A DNA stretch of 64,000 nucleotides from JANQRZ01 sp965215165 (GCA_965215165.1 CBDCCX010000006.1:2232001-2296000), one strand, 5' to 3'. Positions 41,575 to 50,145 are shown, numbered from the stretch's first letter. The notes: generated from the sequence alone by a model not told the origin. Program-made: numbers and translations.

Positions 41575-42648
41575 TCAGCGCGCCGTGCGGAGGCGCGCGT
41601 CGCGGGCGTGGCGGTCGAGCGCGAGTTGGAGCAGCGTGTCGAGGAGCGCGCCGAGGGGGAGGCCGGCGTGCTCCCACATCACGGGGAACATGCTCCGCGC
41701 CGTGAAGCCGGGGATGGTGTTGATCTCGTTGACGAAGAGGTGGTGCTCCGGCGTCACGAAGAAGTCGACGCGCGCCATGCCCTCGCAGCCGAGCACGCGG
41801 TAGGCGTCGGCCGCGAGCGCGCGGATGCGGTCCGAGACCGCCTCGGGCACGTCGGCCGGGACCTCCATGCGGGCGGCGTCGGGGTCCTGGTACTTGGCGT
41901 CGTAGGTGTAGAACGCCGCCGTCGAGACGATCTCGCCGAGCGGGGCGGTGCGCGGCTCCTCGTTGCCGATCACCGCGCACTCGACCTCGCGGCCCGTGAC
42001 GGCCTGCTCGATGAGCGCCTTGTTGTCGAAGCTCAGGGCATGGTCGAGCGCCGGGACGTAGTCCGCCTCCGCGTCCACCTTCGAGGTGCCGACGGACGAG
42101 CCCGAGCCGGCCGGCTTGACGAAGAGTCCCGGCCCGAGCGCGGCCGTGACCTCGGCGAAGGCCGGGCGGTCGTGCGGCCGAGCGATGAGGAACGGCACCA
42201 CCGGCAGGCCGGCGTCACGGAGCAGGCGCTTGGTGACCTCCTTGTCCATGCACGCCGCCGAGCCGAGGACATCGGCCCCGACGTAGGGCAGGCCCAAGGT
42301 CTGGAGCACGCCCTGCACCCGGCCGTCCTCGCCGTTCTGCCCGTGGAGGACGGGAAAGGCCACGTCGAGATCGAGGGCCTCGAGGCGCGAGGAGCTGCCT
42401 CCTGCGCCGCGCAGCATCTCGGCCCCGGCCTCGCGGGGGGAGAGGAGCGCGCGGTCCCCGCCCGGTTCAGCCCCGTGCAGTCCGCTCGCCCCAGCCGTCT
42501 CGATGTGCCAGCGCCCCGCGCGGTCGATCCGGATCGGCGTGACGCGGTACCGGGCCGGGTCGAGCGCGGCGAACACGTTGCGCGCCGAGAGGATGGACAC
42601 CTCGTGCTCCGGGGAGCGTCCTCCGTAGATCAGACCGACGTGGTTCAT
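41575..42648 (-). CDS. ddl: D-alanine--D-alanine ligase
   Basis: 357 residues from the ATG at 42648, where the typical MNHVGLIYGGRSPEHEVSILSARNVF start appears. It is an ATP-grasp enzyme: LDLDVAFPVLHGQNGEDGRVQGVLQTLGLPYVG, MDKEVTKRLLRDAGLPVV, FVKPAGSGSSVGTSKV, EREVECAVIGNE-like GREVECAVIG, and metal/catalytic residues in ARVDFFVTPEHHLFVNEINTIPGFTARSMFP. It joins two D-alanines for cell-wall precursors and is followed by murF. On the minus strand TAGCTTTG (42711-42718) upstream exactly fits the Bacteroidota TAnnTTTG promoter element. Confidence 0.96.
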   Translation of the reverse strand: MNHVGLIYGGRSPEHEVSILSARNVFAALDPARYRVTPIRIDRAGRWHIETAGASGLHGAEPGGDRALLSPREAGAEMLRGAGGSSSRLEALDLDVAFPVLHGQNGEDGRVQGVLQTLGLPYVGADVLGSAACMDKEVTKRLLRDAGLPVVPFLIARPHDRPAFAEVTAALGPGLFVKPAGSGSSVGTSKVDAEADYVPALDHALSFDNKALIEQAVTGREVECAVIGNEEPRTAPLGEIVSTAAFYTYDAKYQDPDAARMEVPADVPEAVSDRIRALAADAYRVLGCEGMARVDFFVTPEHHLFVNEINTIPGFTARSMFPVMWEHAGLPLGALLDTLLQLALDRHARDARLRTAR

Positions 42649-42710
42649 AGACGAGCGAGCAGGGCGAGACGAAGAGACCCTCGGCGAGGGCAGCCACGCC
42701 CGAGAGGCCC

Positions 42711-42718
42711 CAAAGCTA
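42711..42718 (-). promoter_or_regulatory. Candidate promoter element TAGCTTTG for ddl-murF
   Basis: On the minus strand TAGCTTTG matches TAnnTTTG and lies 63 bp upstream of the ddl start. No clear -33 TTG is seen at the expected distance. Confidence 0.4.
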
Positions 42719-42848
42719 CGGCCCCCTCGCGTTCCGATTCGAACGGTTTTTCTCCGGCGCGGAGGGATAGAAAAGGTGACAGAATGGCCCACGGCTCAGG
42801 ACCGGAGCGACTAGGCCCGACACCCAGGGGGTCCTCTTCAGAAGAGTT

Positions 42849-43070
42849 ATGGCTACCGTATTCCACGTCCGACCTCAGCGCGTCCGGGTCTGCCGCGCGC
42901 ACGCCTTCACCGACGCGCTCGGTGCCCTCCGCAGCGCGCTCGATTTGCTGGAGGAGACGTGCGCCGAGGACCCGGCCCGGTGCCGCCTCGCCGCAGCCAT
43001 GCTCCACCGCCTCCACCACGAAGTGGTGCGCCTGAACACGCACGAGGACCCTGGCGAGGAGCTGCTCTGA
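42849..43070 (+). CDS. Small hypothetical protein
   Basis: 73 residues: MATVFHVRPQRVRVCRAHAF, then TDALGALRSALDLLEETCAE, ending HEDPGEELL. No known family is recognised. It is predicted mostly alpha-helical with two regular helices (about 19-37 and 44-63), soluble, with Cys at 15, 38 and 45. It is encoded divergently from ddl and has no obvious ribosome binding site. The tail end lies in short direct repeats (see 43058-43110). It is plausible as a gene because the region would otherwise be empty, but it is supported only by an open frame and helical composition. Confidence 0.45.
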   Translation: MATVFHVRPQRVRVCRAHAFTDALGALRSALDLLEETCAEDPARCRLAAAMLHRLHHEVVRLNTHEDPGEELL

Positions 43071-43110
43071 CGAGCTGCTCTGACGAGCGGAGTCTGACGA
43101 GCGGAGTGGG
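43058..43110. repeat. Short imperfect tandem repeats
   Basis: GAGCTGCTCTGAC occurs twice in tandem (from about 43060 and 43072), followed by two diverged copies, GAGCGGAGTCTGAC and GAGCGGAGTGGGC. They overlap the stop of the small ORF. Confidence 0.7.
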
Positions 43111-43221
43111 CAGTATGTACAGAATCCGTCCGCTGTGGGCTGGATGGGGAACCCTGGTTCCCTGGCCCAGGGTTTGCTTGGCTGAGGGGCTCTTGTCCAC
43201 CACCGACACTCTCCGACCGCC

Positions 43222-44394
43222 ATGCCTAGTCCCGTCTGCACCCTCCGGCGTCTCCCTGCTCTTCTCTTCGCCCTCCTGCTCGCGCCGGCCCTGTCGCTCG
43301 TCGGCTGCGACAGCCCCGACGCCGACCAGGTCGATCTCGACCTCCTGTTCGCTCCACCGACAGCGCTGGAGGTAGAAGCCGTCGAGCGGGCGTGGGAGGC
43401 CCGCCGCGACAGCGGAGCCTACGAGCCCGGCTCGATTCGCGTCGAGTACCAGGGCGATGTGTTCGGTGACGGGAGCCGCATCGTCCTCCTCTCCCACACG
43501 ACGGGGCACGCCTCGTTCCGGCACTACGGGGCCGTCCGCTTCCCTCCGGGCGACGCGCCCGCGGACGGTTGGCCGGTGGTCGTCTACAACCACGGCGGGG
43601 CCCGAGGCTTCGACCTCGTCGACCTGGTGGGCCGCTTCGTCACCGGGCCGTTTGCGGAGATCGGCAGCCAGAGCGTCGTGGTGATGCCGACCTTCCGCTC
43701 GGAGACGATGACCAACACGCCGATGGGTGAGCTGCGCTCGGAGGGCGCGCCTAGCGTGTGGGACCGGGATGTGGACGACATGCTCGCCCTGCTCAATGCC
43801 ACGCTCGAGACCTTCTCAGCGCTCACCGACGACGGCACGTTTGTCAGCATGGGAGGGAGCCGGGGCGGAGCCGTCGCCTTGCTCGCCGCCATGCGAGAGC
43901 CACGCATCCGCGTAGCCGTGGACTACTTCGGCCCGACCAACCTCTTCTCCGCCTCGTCGCGCGCCATAGCAGAAGAGTATGTGGCCGGCACGCCGGCCGA
44001 CGTGCTGGCCGCTCAGCTTTCGCTGCGAAACATCCTCCCCTACCTGATCGAGACGGCCCTGCAGCCCGTCGCCGACGGCACGATCTCCTACGAGGAGGCG
44101 CGGTTTGAGATGATCCGGCGCTCCGCGGCCTGGCTTCCGCACCTGCTCCCGAACACCATCGCCCACCACCACGAGTGCGACAGCCTCGTCCCGTTCGAGC
44201 ACTTCCAGGCCCTCGAGGTGCAGCAGAAGAAGATCGGGGCCGCGAGCGAGCTGTACAGCTACGACCGAGGCTGCCCTGATGGCGTTCTCGGCCGCCAGTT
44301 TCACGGCTTTAGCGAGATGCCAGAGCACATCGACCGGACGCTGTCCTTTATGAAGCGTCATGGTACGATGGAGCGTGATGGTGCCCGTCCGTAG
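43222..44394 (+). CDS. Alpha/beta hydrolase lipoprotein (S9-like peptidase fold)
   Basis: 390 residues. A lipoprotein signal (LLFALLLAPALSLVGC) precedes an N-terminal beta region (to about 100). The hydrolase domain has VVVYNHGGARGFD (oxyanion strand), nucleophile Ser in SMGGSRGGAVALLAAM and a late His in QFHGFSEMPEHI; the acid is probably in HHHECDSLVPFEH. It resembles prolyl-oligopeptidase-type and dipeptidyl-peptidase-like hydrolases that act outside the cytoplasm. No operon partner is evident: a GNAT gene follows 39 bp later on the same strand. Substrate unknown. Confidence 0.82.
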   Translation: MPSPVCTLRRLPALLFALLLAPALSLVGCDSPDADQVDLDLLFAPPTALEVEAVERAWEARRDSGAYEPGSIRVEYQGDVFGDGSRIVLLSHTTGHASFRHYGAVRFPPGDAPADGWPVVVYNHGGARGFDLVDLVGRFVTGPFAEIGSQSVVVMPTFRSETMTNTPMGELRSEGAPSVWDRDVDDMLALLNATLETFSALTDDGTFVSMGGSRGGAVALLAAMREPRIRVAVDYFGPTNLFSASSRAIAEEYVAGTPADVLAAQLSLRNILPYLIETALQPVADGTISYEEARFEMIRRSAAWLPHLLPNTIAHHHECDSLVPFEHFQALEVQQKKIGAASELYSYDRGCPDGVLGRQFHGFSEMPEHIDRTLSFMKRHGTMERDGARP

Positions 44395-44433
44395 CCCAGC
44401 CATCCTCCTTTCTCGACAGGCCGAAGCAGACCG

Positions 44434-44907
44434 ATGGACGTGGAGCGCATCGAGACGGAAGCGGCCTGGCAGGCGGCGCGGCGCATCCGGCAGCGCGTGT
44501 TCGTTGAGGAGCAGGCGTGCCCGCCCGAGGAAGAATGGGACGCCTGGGACGCGCCTGAGGCGAGGGGACAGACCTGCCATCATCTGCTCGGCGTGCTGGA
44601 CGGAGCGCCCATCGCTACGGCGCGGTGGCGGCCCGTAGCGCGCGAAGGCCGGACTGCGGCGAAGCTGGAGCGGTTCGCCGTCTTGCCCGAAGCGCGGGGA
44701 CAGGGCCTGGGACGGGCGCTCGTGGCAGCGACGATCCGAGAGGCGCAGGCGGCCGGGCACCGAACCTTCGTGCTCTACGCCCAGACACACCTCGAAAGCT
44801 TCTACGCGGCGTTCGGGTTCGTGCCGGTCGGCGAGGCGTTTGAGGAAGCTGGCATCCCGCACCTAGCGATGGTACGGGACGACGGCGAGGCCAGCCCGCA
44901 GGCGTGA
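44434..44907 (+). CDS. GNAT family N-acetyltransferase
   Basis: 157 residues. GNAT hallmarks: RIRQRVFVEEQACPPEEEWDAWD (an ElaA/YjcF-like N-terminus), KLERFAVLPEARGQGLGRALVAATIREAQAAG with the acetyl-CoA binding RGQGLGRAL loop, and VLYAQTHLESFYAAFGFVPVGEAFEEAGIPHLAM at the C-terminus. The group is common and often of unknown substrate. The first strand is immediately preceded by the hydrolase gene. tRNA-Glu lies 58 bp downstream. Confidence 0.9.
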   Translation: MDVERIETEAAWQAARRIRQRVFVEEQACPPEEEWDAWDAPEARGQTCHHLLGVLDGAPIATARWRPVAREGRTAAKLERFAVLPEARGQGLGRALVAATIREAQAAGHRTFVLYAQTHLESFYAAFGFVPVGEAFEEAGIPHLAMVRDDGEASPQA

Positions 44908-44946
44908 AAAACGGGTGCAGCGGGCTGAAATGACCGATCCAAGCAG

Positions 44947-44953
44947 TACCTTG
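44947..44953 (+). promoter_or_regulatory. Candidate promoter element TACCTTG of tRNA-Glu
   Basis: TACCTTG lies 12 nt before the first base of mature tRNA-Glu. Because a tRNA has no coding leader, this is the cleanest case here of TACCTT acting as the -7/-10 element. Confidence 0.6.
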
Positions 44954-44965
44954 GGGGTCTACCTC

Positions 44966-45041
44966 GCCGCGTTCGTCTAGGGGTCTAGGACGCCGCCCTC
45001 TCACGGCGGTAACACGGGTTCAAATCCCGTACGCGGTACCA
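44966..45041 (+). tRNA. tRNA-Glu (CTC anticodon)
   Basis: The cloverleaf is complete. The acceptor strand GCCGCGT (44966-44972) pairs with ACGCGGT (45031-45037), including a G-T end pair. The anticodon stem CCGCC/GGCGG encloses loop CTCTCAC with anticodon CTC, the T-arm ACGGG/CCCGT encloses TTCAAAT, and the discriminator A is followed by an encoded CCA (45039-45041). The sequence TCGTCTAGGGGTCTAGGAC is typical of bacterial tRNA-Glu. Confidence 0.97.
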
Positions 45042-45048
45042 CCCACAC

Positions 45049-45085
45049 CGAAGCGCCGCCGCTAGCTTTCAGCGTCGGCGCTTCG
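45049..45085 (+). terminator. Hairpin downstream of tRNA-Glu
   Basis: CGAAGCGCCG (45049-45058) is perfectly complementary to CGGCGCTTCG (45076-45085), with a further CGCT/AGCG inner pair. It starts 8 bp after the tRNA CCA. No T-run follows, so it may be a processing or weak termination signal for the tRNA and perhaps the convergent vWA gene. Confidence 0.6.
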
Positions 45086-45105
45086 TGCGTTCAGCCTCCG
45101 CCAAG

Positions 45106-46197
45106 TCAGTCCGTTATGCCTTGAAAGCCCGTGGGGGCGGGGCGGCTGGGACCCGGAACCGTGAAGCCGAACGACGCCGAGGCCTCGCCTCCTCCGAAGG
45201 AGAGGGTAAGCGTTCCCTCCACCCTGTCGCCTATCCCGATGACGTTCTCGAAGTCACTGAGCCGCACCTCGACCTCGACACTTCCCTCCGCGTTCGCCGT
45301 GGCGATGTTGCTGAAGATGTTCCGGACCGAGGACACGTCCCCCGGGATGATTCCCGCGTAGGTCCCCCCGCTGCACTCGGCGATGGCGCGCATCTCGCCC
45401 GTGGCCCCTGTCGTCGGGTTCGGGCTGAGGTCCGAGGCCGGTCCCAGGCCGATGGCATACACGGGGCTGTCCAGCGAGACAGCCAGCGCGCACGCCTCCG
45501 GCCGCCGGTTTCCGTCTCCAGGACTTCCGTCGGAGAGCAACACCACCCCTCTCTCGTAGGAGGCCGTCGGGCGCTCCCCTTCCGAGTAGGTCATCAGTTC
45601 GATAAGGGACTCGTAGGTCGGGGTAGACCCACTCGCCCCGACGAGACGGATCGCTGCGTTGAGGGCCGTCGAGTCGCTCGAGTAGTCCTGCAACAGGCGG
45701 GTCGCGCGGAACGGCTCGGTGCGTCCCGACCCGTAGTCAGACACCGACGCCTCGTAGTTCACGCCCGATTCCTCCAGGGTTTTGACGAACTCGAGGGCTC
45801 CGTCGACGCGGGTCCGCAGCGGGTCCGTAGTCCTCATGCTGCTGCTGGCGTCCAGGTTGATCGCCACGGCGAGCGGGTTGCCCGAAGGCGTGTTGACCGT
45901 TCCGAGAGTCGACTGCGCCACCACGACGGAGACGGGGTCCCCGTTGACTTGGTCGATGGTGACGGCGGCCACCACGCCTTCGTCGAGGATACCGTTGTTC
46001 TCCTCGTCGAGCGGCGTCGCCGTCAGCGAAAAGACCCCGGTGGCGACGAAGTCGTCGGGGACGTTGGTGCCGATCAGGATGACGTCGTCGACGACAGGGT
46101 CGTCCTCGCCCCCGTCGCAGCCGACGAGGGTGAAATTGACGAGGAGCAGGGCGAGGAAAAAGGCGAGGGGTTTGGCGAGGCTCAGCATAGCAGTCAT
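45106..46197 (-). CDS. von Willebrand factor A domain lipoprotein
   Basis: 363 residues (an alternative ATG lies at 46188). The lipoprotein signal ends LVNFTLVGC. A beta domain (about 30-105) precedes the vWA domain: AVAINLDASSSMRTTDPL holds the MIDAS DxSxS motif, followed by GSTPTYESLIEL (Thr) and VVLLSDGSPGDGNRR (Asp), so a metal-dependent adhesion site should be functional. The last 60 residues are beta-rich. It is likely exposed in the envelope and may bind a protein partner. It converges on the tRNA-Glu gene and lies downstream of the TonB-dependent receptor on the same strand. Confidence 0.88.
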   Translation of the reverse strand: MTAMLSLAKPLAFFLALLLVNFTLVGCDGGEDDPVVDDVILIGTNVPDDFVATGVFSLTATPLDEENNGILDEGVVAAVTIDQVNGDPVSVVVAQSTLGTVNTPSGNPLAVAINLDASSSMRTTDPLRTRVDGALEFVKTLEESGVNYEASVSDYGSGRTEPFRATRLLQDYSSDSTALNAAIRLVGASGSTPTYESLIELMTYSEGERPTASYERGVVLLSDGSPGDGNRRPEACALAVSLDSPVYAIGLGPASDLSPNPTTGATGEMRAIAECSGGTYAGIIPGDVSSVRNIFSNIATANAEGSVEVEVRLSDFENVIGIGDRVEGTLTLSFGGGEASASFGFTVPGPSRPAPTGFQGITD

Positions 46198-46335
46198 AAG
46201 AAAACGTGAGATGAGACGGGAGGCCCGGCCGAGACACCTAGCGCGGTGTATTCCGTGAGGCCGGACTGTCTAGCTATACGAAATTTCCCTGCCCCAACGG
46301 CCATCGCCTCTGCGTCCCTCCTCCCCGCCGCTCGC

Positions 46336-48921
46336 TCAGAACTCTTCGCCGTCGAAGTCGCCGTCCTCACCCCGGTCGCGGCGCTGCTGGCGCTCCTGCC
46401 GGCCGAAGGTGTACTGGAGCGTCACGCCGACCTGCTGCGCGTTCCAGTCCCGCTCGAACTCCTGGTAGAGCGACGGCCGGTCGATGGTGTAGCTGAACCC
46501 GGCCAGGCCGAACGGGTCGCGGAGGCGCAGGGTCACGCTCGCCCGCTCGCCGAGCAGGTCCTTTCGCGCGGCGAAGTCGATGAAGGTGAACGCGCCGCGC
46601 CGGCCCTGCGCCGTCTCGATGGGCGCGCGGTAGCGGACGCTCGCCTGCACGTCGAGGCCTCCGATGCCGAGCCGCTCGCCGAGGGCGTAGCTCGCGTTGG
46701 CGCGGCCGCCCCACCCGAAGGCGTCGCTCTCGAGGTCGCCGGCCGAGGTCGAGCCGTCGCTGACGAAGCGGAAGCCCTCGACGCTGACGTACCCCCGGAG
46801 GCCGCCGAGCGCGGCGCGCCCGCTGAAGGCGCTGATCAGCTCGACCCCGTACGAGGTGTTGGTCGCTACGTTCTCGACCGTGCGGACGGTGACGACGCCG
46901 GGGCCGCACAGCTCGCCCGCGACGCCGGTCGGCCCGTCGGCGCAGATCGCGCTGATGCGGTCGATGGCGTCGCTCGTGTAGCGGTAGTACGGCGTGAGCG
47001 TGAGCGACCCCCACGGCGTGTAGCGCACCGCGCCGAGCTCGAACGCGCTCACGTACTCCGGCCGCAGCGCCGGATTCCCGACGCGCGGGTTGCTCGGGTC
47101 GTCGAGGCTGGGGAACGGGTTGAGGAACCACGTCCGCGGCCGGTTGATGCGGCGGCTGTAGCTGGCCTTGAGCACGGTCGCCTCGCCGATCTCGTAGCTC
47201 AGGAACGCGCTCGGAAAGAGGCTCGTGTAGTCGTTGTCGAAGTCGGCCCCGGTAGTCAGGAGCGAGAAGGTGGTCTGCGCGGTCTCGGCGCGGACGCCGG
47301 CCTGGACCCCGAGCGGCCCGAACTCGCGGGCGAGCTGGAGGTAGGCCGCGTGGATCTGCTGCTCGTAGTCGAACGTGTTGTTGAGGTCCGCGTCCGGCAC
47401 GAAGGCCCCCGTGGAGTCGCGCGTCTCGGCGAAGAGCGACTGCTGCTGCGTCTCGAGCTCGCCTTTGTAGCCCGCCTCGAGCCGGACACCGGCGAGCGGC
47501 CCGCCGAGCGGGCGGACGTAGTCGATTTCGAGCGAGGCCTCGTCGCGGTCGCGGTCGCGGTCGGAGGTCTGGAACTCGCGGAGGTCGCGCCCGGTCGAGT
47601 CGACGACTCCACCGGTGAGGCGCTGGTCGTAGACCTCGTCGTCGCGGTTCGTCGAGAGGTTGTAGCGGGCTTCGATGCCGAGCGTGTGCGCGGTCTCGCC
47701 GGCGGAGTCGGTGCGGCCGAAGTCGTGGCGGAGGCCGAGGCGGAGGTCGCCCCGCTCGCGGTCGCCGGCCTCCTCCACGATCCGCTCGTAGGCGAGGGTC
47801 GGGTCCTCGTCGGCGTCGAGCTCGCGGAAGCGGTTGGTCTCGACCTCCGTCTCGGCCTGCCGTCCGAGCTGTGCCGACGCGCTGAGGCTCGTCCGCTCGG
47901 AGAGCGCGTAGTCGGCCGAGAGGTTGAGGTTGTGCGCGGTCTCGTCCTGCTCCTCGTCCTCGACCTGGTCGAGGAACGTGACGGGCGTCTCGAAGCGGTT
48001 CTCGGCGAACGAGCTGCCGCCGCCGACGTCGTTCTCGAGCTGGAAGCCGTAGGAGGCCGAGAGATTCCAGGCCCCGCGCCCCCACGTCAGCGTCGCCGTG
48101 CCGTCGGTGCTGCCGCGCGAGTTCACGCCCGCCGCGACGGTGCCGCCGAGGCCGCGGTCCACGTTCTCCTTGAGCACGATGTTGATGATCCCGCTCATCC
48201 CCTCCGGCTCGTAGCGCGCCGACGGGTTCGGGATCACCTCGACGCGCTCGATGCTGCCGGCGGGCAGGCTCTTGAGGTAGGCCGCGACGAACTCGGACGC
48301 CACGGGCGCGGGCTTGCCGTTGACGAGCACGGCGACGTTCCCGCTGCCGCGCAGGCTGATGTTGCCGTCCACGTCTACGTCGACCGAGGGGATCGTCTCG
48401 AGCACGTTCGTCGCGTTCCCGCTCGCCGCCACGAGGTCGTCGGCCGTGTTGTAGACCATCCGGTCGATCTGCACCGAGACCTGCTCGCGCTCGGCCCGGA
48501 CCTCGACGCCCTCGAGCTGCTCGACGTCCGGCGCGAGCGCGATCCGGCCGAGGTCGACCGTACGCGCCTCGCGGCCGATGCGGACCTCCTCGATCCGCTC
48601 CGACGTGTAGCCGACGAAGCTCACGTCCACGTAGAAAAGGCCGGATGGCACCCCTTCGACCCGAAACGTGCCGTCGGCGTCGGTGATGGTGCCGGTGACG
48701 AGCGTGGTGTCGCGGCCCGCGCGTTGGGGCACGCGCCACACGGCGACGGACGCGGACGGGATCGGCGTGTCGGCGGCCGCGTCGGTGACGGTCCCGCTGA
48801 GGGTGCCGGTGGGCATCGCCGCAGGGCGCTGCCGGCCGCGCTGCTGCGCCTCGGCCGACGAGGCAAAGCCGACGAGGAGGACTAAGAGGAAGGCTACGAC
48901 GAGCAGAGGAGAGCGAAGCAT
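46336..48921 (-). CDS. TonB-dependent outer membrane receptor (OMP_b-brl family)
   Basis: 861 residues. Signal peptide MLRSPLLVVAFLLVLLVGFASSAEA. A carboxypeptidase-regulatory-like domain (about 38-115: GTLSGTVTDAAADTPIPSASVAVWR ... GTFRVEGVPSGLFYVDVSFVGYTS) is followed by the plug (NVLETIPSVDVDVDGNISLRGSGNVAVLVNGKPAP ... IERVEVIPNPSARYEPEGMSGIINIVLKEN) and a 22-strand-type barrel. This is the Bacteroidota OMP_b-brl_3 receptor type. No SusD partner is encoded nearby, so a glycan-uptake role is not indicated; siderophore or peptide uptake is possible. A hairpin lies 63 bp upstream of the start. Confidence 0.9.
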   Translation of the reverse strand: MLRSPLLVVAFLLVLLVGFASSAEAQQRGRQRPAAMPTGTLSGTVTDAAADTPIPSASVAVWRVPQRAGRDTTLVTGTITDADGTFRVEGVPSGLFYVDVSFVGYTSERIEEVRIGREARTVDLGRIALAPDVEQLEGVEVRAEREQVSVQIDRMVYNTADDLVAASGNATNVLETIPSVDVDVDGNISLRGSGNVAVLVNGKPAPVASEFVAAYLKSLPAGSIERVEVIPNPSARYEPEGMSGIINIVLKENVDRGLGGTVAAGVNSRGSTDGTATLTWGRGAWNLSASYGFQLENDVGGGSSFAENRFETPVTFLDQVEDEEQDETAHNLNLSADYALSERTSLSASAQLGRQAETEVETNRFRELDADEDPTLAYERIVEEAGDRERGDLRLGLRHDFGRTDSAGETAHTLGIEARYNLSTNRDDEVYDQRLTGGVVDSTGRDLREFQTSDRDRDRDEASLEIDYVRPLGGPLAGVRLEAGYKGELETQQQSLFAETRDSTGAFVPDADLNNTFDYEQQIHAAYLQLAREFGPLGVQAGVRAETAQTTFSLLTTGADFDNDYTSLFPSAFLSYEIGEATVLKASYSRRINRPRTWFLNPFPSLDDPSNPRVGNPALRPEYVSAFELGAVRYTPWGSLTLTPYYRYTSDAIDRISAICADGPTGVAGELCGPGVVTVRTVENVATNTSYGVELISAFSGRAALGGLRGYVSVEGFRFVSDGSTSAGDLESDAFGWGGRANASYALGERLGIGGLDVQASVRYRAPIETAQGRRGAFTFIDFAARKDLLGERASVTLRLRDPFGLAGFSYTIDRPSLYQEFERDWNAQQVGVTLQYTFGRQERQQRRDRGEDGDFDGEEF

Positions 48922-48983
48922 CGGCGCGAGGCGAGAAAAGGGAGGCTAACGAGACACGCTGAACGAGGCATACGGTGCGAAGT

Positions 48984-49020
48984 GCCCCCGCACCGTAATT
49001 CGACAATTCGATGCGGGGGC
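48984..49020. promoter_or_regulatory. Inverted repeat between Spy-like and TonB receptor genes
   Basis: GCCCCCGCA (48984-48992) is perfectly inverted as TGCGGGGGC (49012-49020) around a loop containing AATTCGACAATTCG. It lies 63 bp upstream of the receptor start and 26 bp after the Spy-like gene stop. It could be a terminator of the latter or an operator. Confidence 0.5.
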
Positions 49021-49046
49021 CCTGCTGCTCTCACGCTAGCGGCCCG

Positions 49047-49661
49047 CTAGCGCCGGTCAGGCGTGCCGCTCTCCTGCCCGTCGCGAGCCTGCCGGCCGGA
49101 GCGTGCCCGCGCGAAGTAGACGGCGAGGGCCTCGTGGACGGCGGCCACCTGCTGCTGCTCGGGCGTGAGGATGGCGGCGAGATCGGCGCGGACCGCCCCC
49201 GGCTCCGGCCGCTCGGCGCGGCGCGCCTCTCGCTCGGCGCGGCGCTTGGCGTGGAGCGTCTCGAGCTGCTCCACCTGCGCGGCCGAGAGGCCGAGCGCGT
49301 CGCGCATTGCGAGAGCGACGGTCTCGGCCCTCTCGTCGCGGTCCTCGGGTTTGCTCCGGCGGAGGTCCCGCACGTCGCCGCGCCGGTTGCGAAGCCGCTG
49401 CTCCCCGTACCCGTGGGTGCGCGCGGGACGGGAGAAAAGCTTCTCTCTCTGCTCCTCGGTGAGCGTCGGGGTCAGCGCGGCGGCGAGGGTCCACAGGTCG
49501 CCGAGCTCAGCGTCCGCGAAGGTCTCCGTCACGAGGCGGGCCTGCGTGTCGGACAAGTCGAGCGCTTCGATGAGACGGGCCGGGCGGTCCTGGGACTGGG
49601 CGGACACCGCGAAGAGGACGGCGAGGGCCGTGAGCAGACCACGGCGAAGGAGGGAACGCAT
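49047..49661 (-). CDS. Periplasmic Spy/CpxP-like LTxxQ protein
   Basis: 204 residues from the ATG at 49661, chosen because it begins a signal peptide (MRSLLRRGLLTALAVLFAVSAQSQ); an in-frame ATG at 49673 is equally possible. The mature protein is charged and helical, with repeated LT/LS..Q units (LDLSDTQARLV, LTPTLTEEQREKL, LGLSAAQVEQLETLHAKR, AILTPEQQQVAAVHEAL) like the Spy/CpxP family of periplasmic chaperones and metal-stress proteins. The function is probably envelope protein protection; the partner sensor is not seen here. Confidence 0.75.
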   Translation of the reverse strand: MRSLLRRGLLTALAVLFAVSAQSQDRPARLIEALDLSDTQARLVTETFADAELGDLWTLAAALTPTLTEEQREKLFSRPARTHGYGEQRLRNRRGDVRDLRRSKPEDRDERAETVALAMRDALGLSAAQVEQLETLHAKRRAEREARRAERPEPGAVRADLAAILTPEQQQVAAVHEALAVYFARARSGRQARDGQESGTPDRR

Positions 49662-49908
49662 TGGGGAGATCATGGGTCTGGAGGTTGGTGAATGGAACCG
49701 GTGGTGGATGGAACCGAGGCCCTCATTCGCGGGGCGGCGCTCCGAAGATCCGGCCGGCCGCACCAACGGCACGCGCGCGTCACCAACGCCACGGCGCGAG
49801 GCACGGGCGGCCGATCCGCTCGCTCGCTACCGCCTACCTTGGGAACCGCCTACCTTGGGGGGACGCCCTCGCCTCTTTCGATGCCGACCGCTTCTCCCCT
49901 TCACGACG

Positions 49909-50040
49909 GTGACGCCCCCGTGGTCGCGCTCCGCCGAGAGCCTGGCGGTCCTCGGGTTCTGGGTGCTTCTCGGCACGCACCTCCGCGTCAGCCGCCGCCG
50001 CCGCGACGCCCTCGTCGCCCGCCTCGGCACGCTCGAGTAG
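49909..50040 (+). CDS. Possible short membrane peptide, doubtful
   Basis: A 43-residue frame from a GTG: VTPPWSRSAESLAVLGFWVL, then LGTHLRVSRRRRDALVARLG, ending TLE. One hydrophobic helix followed by a basic stretch resembles small inner-membrane proteins. Two TACCTTG promoter-like motifs lie upstream at 49839 and 49852, as part of a 14-bp tandem CCGCCTACCTTGGG-type duplication. An ATG at 49881 lies in a different frame, so either the GTG is used or a frameshift exists. No family recognised. Confidence 0.3.
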   Translation: MTPPWSRSAESLAVLGFWVLLGTHLRVSRRRRDALVARLGTLE

Positions 50041-50075
50041 AACACAGCCGGCCAGAACGCAGCCGGACGAAACGA

Positions 50076-50108
50076 GAGCGGGCGCACCCGGTGAGGATGC
50101 GCCCGCTC
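50076..50108 (-). terminator. Hairpin downstream of clpP
   Basis: GAGCGGGCGCA (50076-50086) pairs perfectly with TGCGCCCGCTC (50098-50108). It lies 38 bp after the clpP stop on the minus strand. A second smaller hairpin, GATCTCG/CGAGATC, lies between them near 50120-50140. The following bases on the minus strand are only moderately T-rich. Confidence 0.6.
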
Positions 50109-50145
50109 CGTGCCCTAGGATCTCGGGCCTCGAGATCGGACCTCG

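Noticed and set aside
44966..45041. tRNA-Glu as a genomic-island attachment site
   Set aside because: No integrase and no repeat of the tRNA 3' end were found in the window; flanking genes look like ordinary chromosome.
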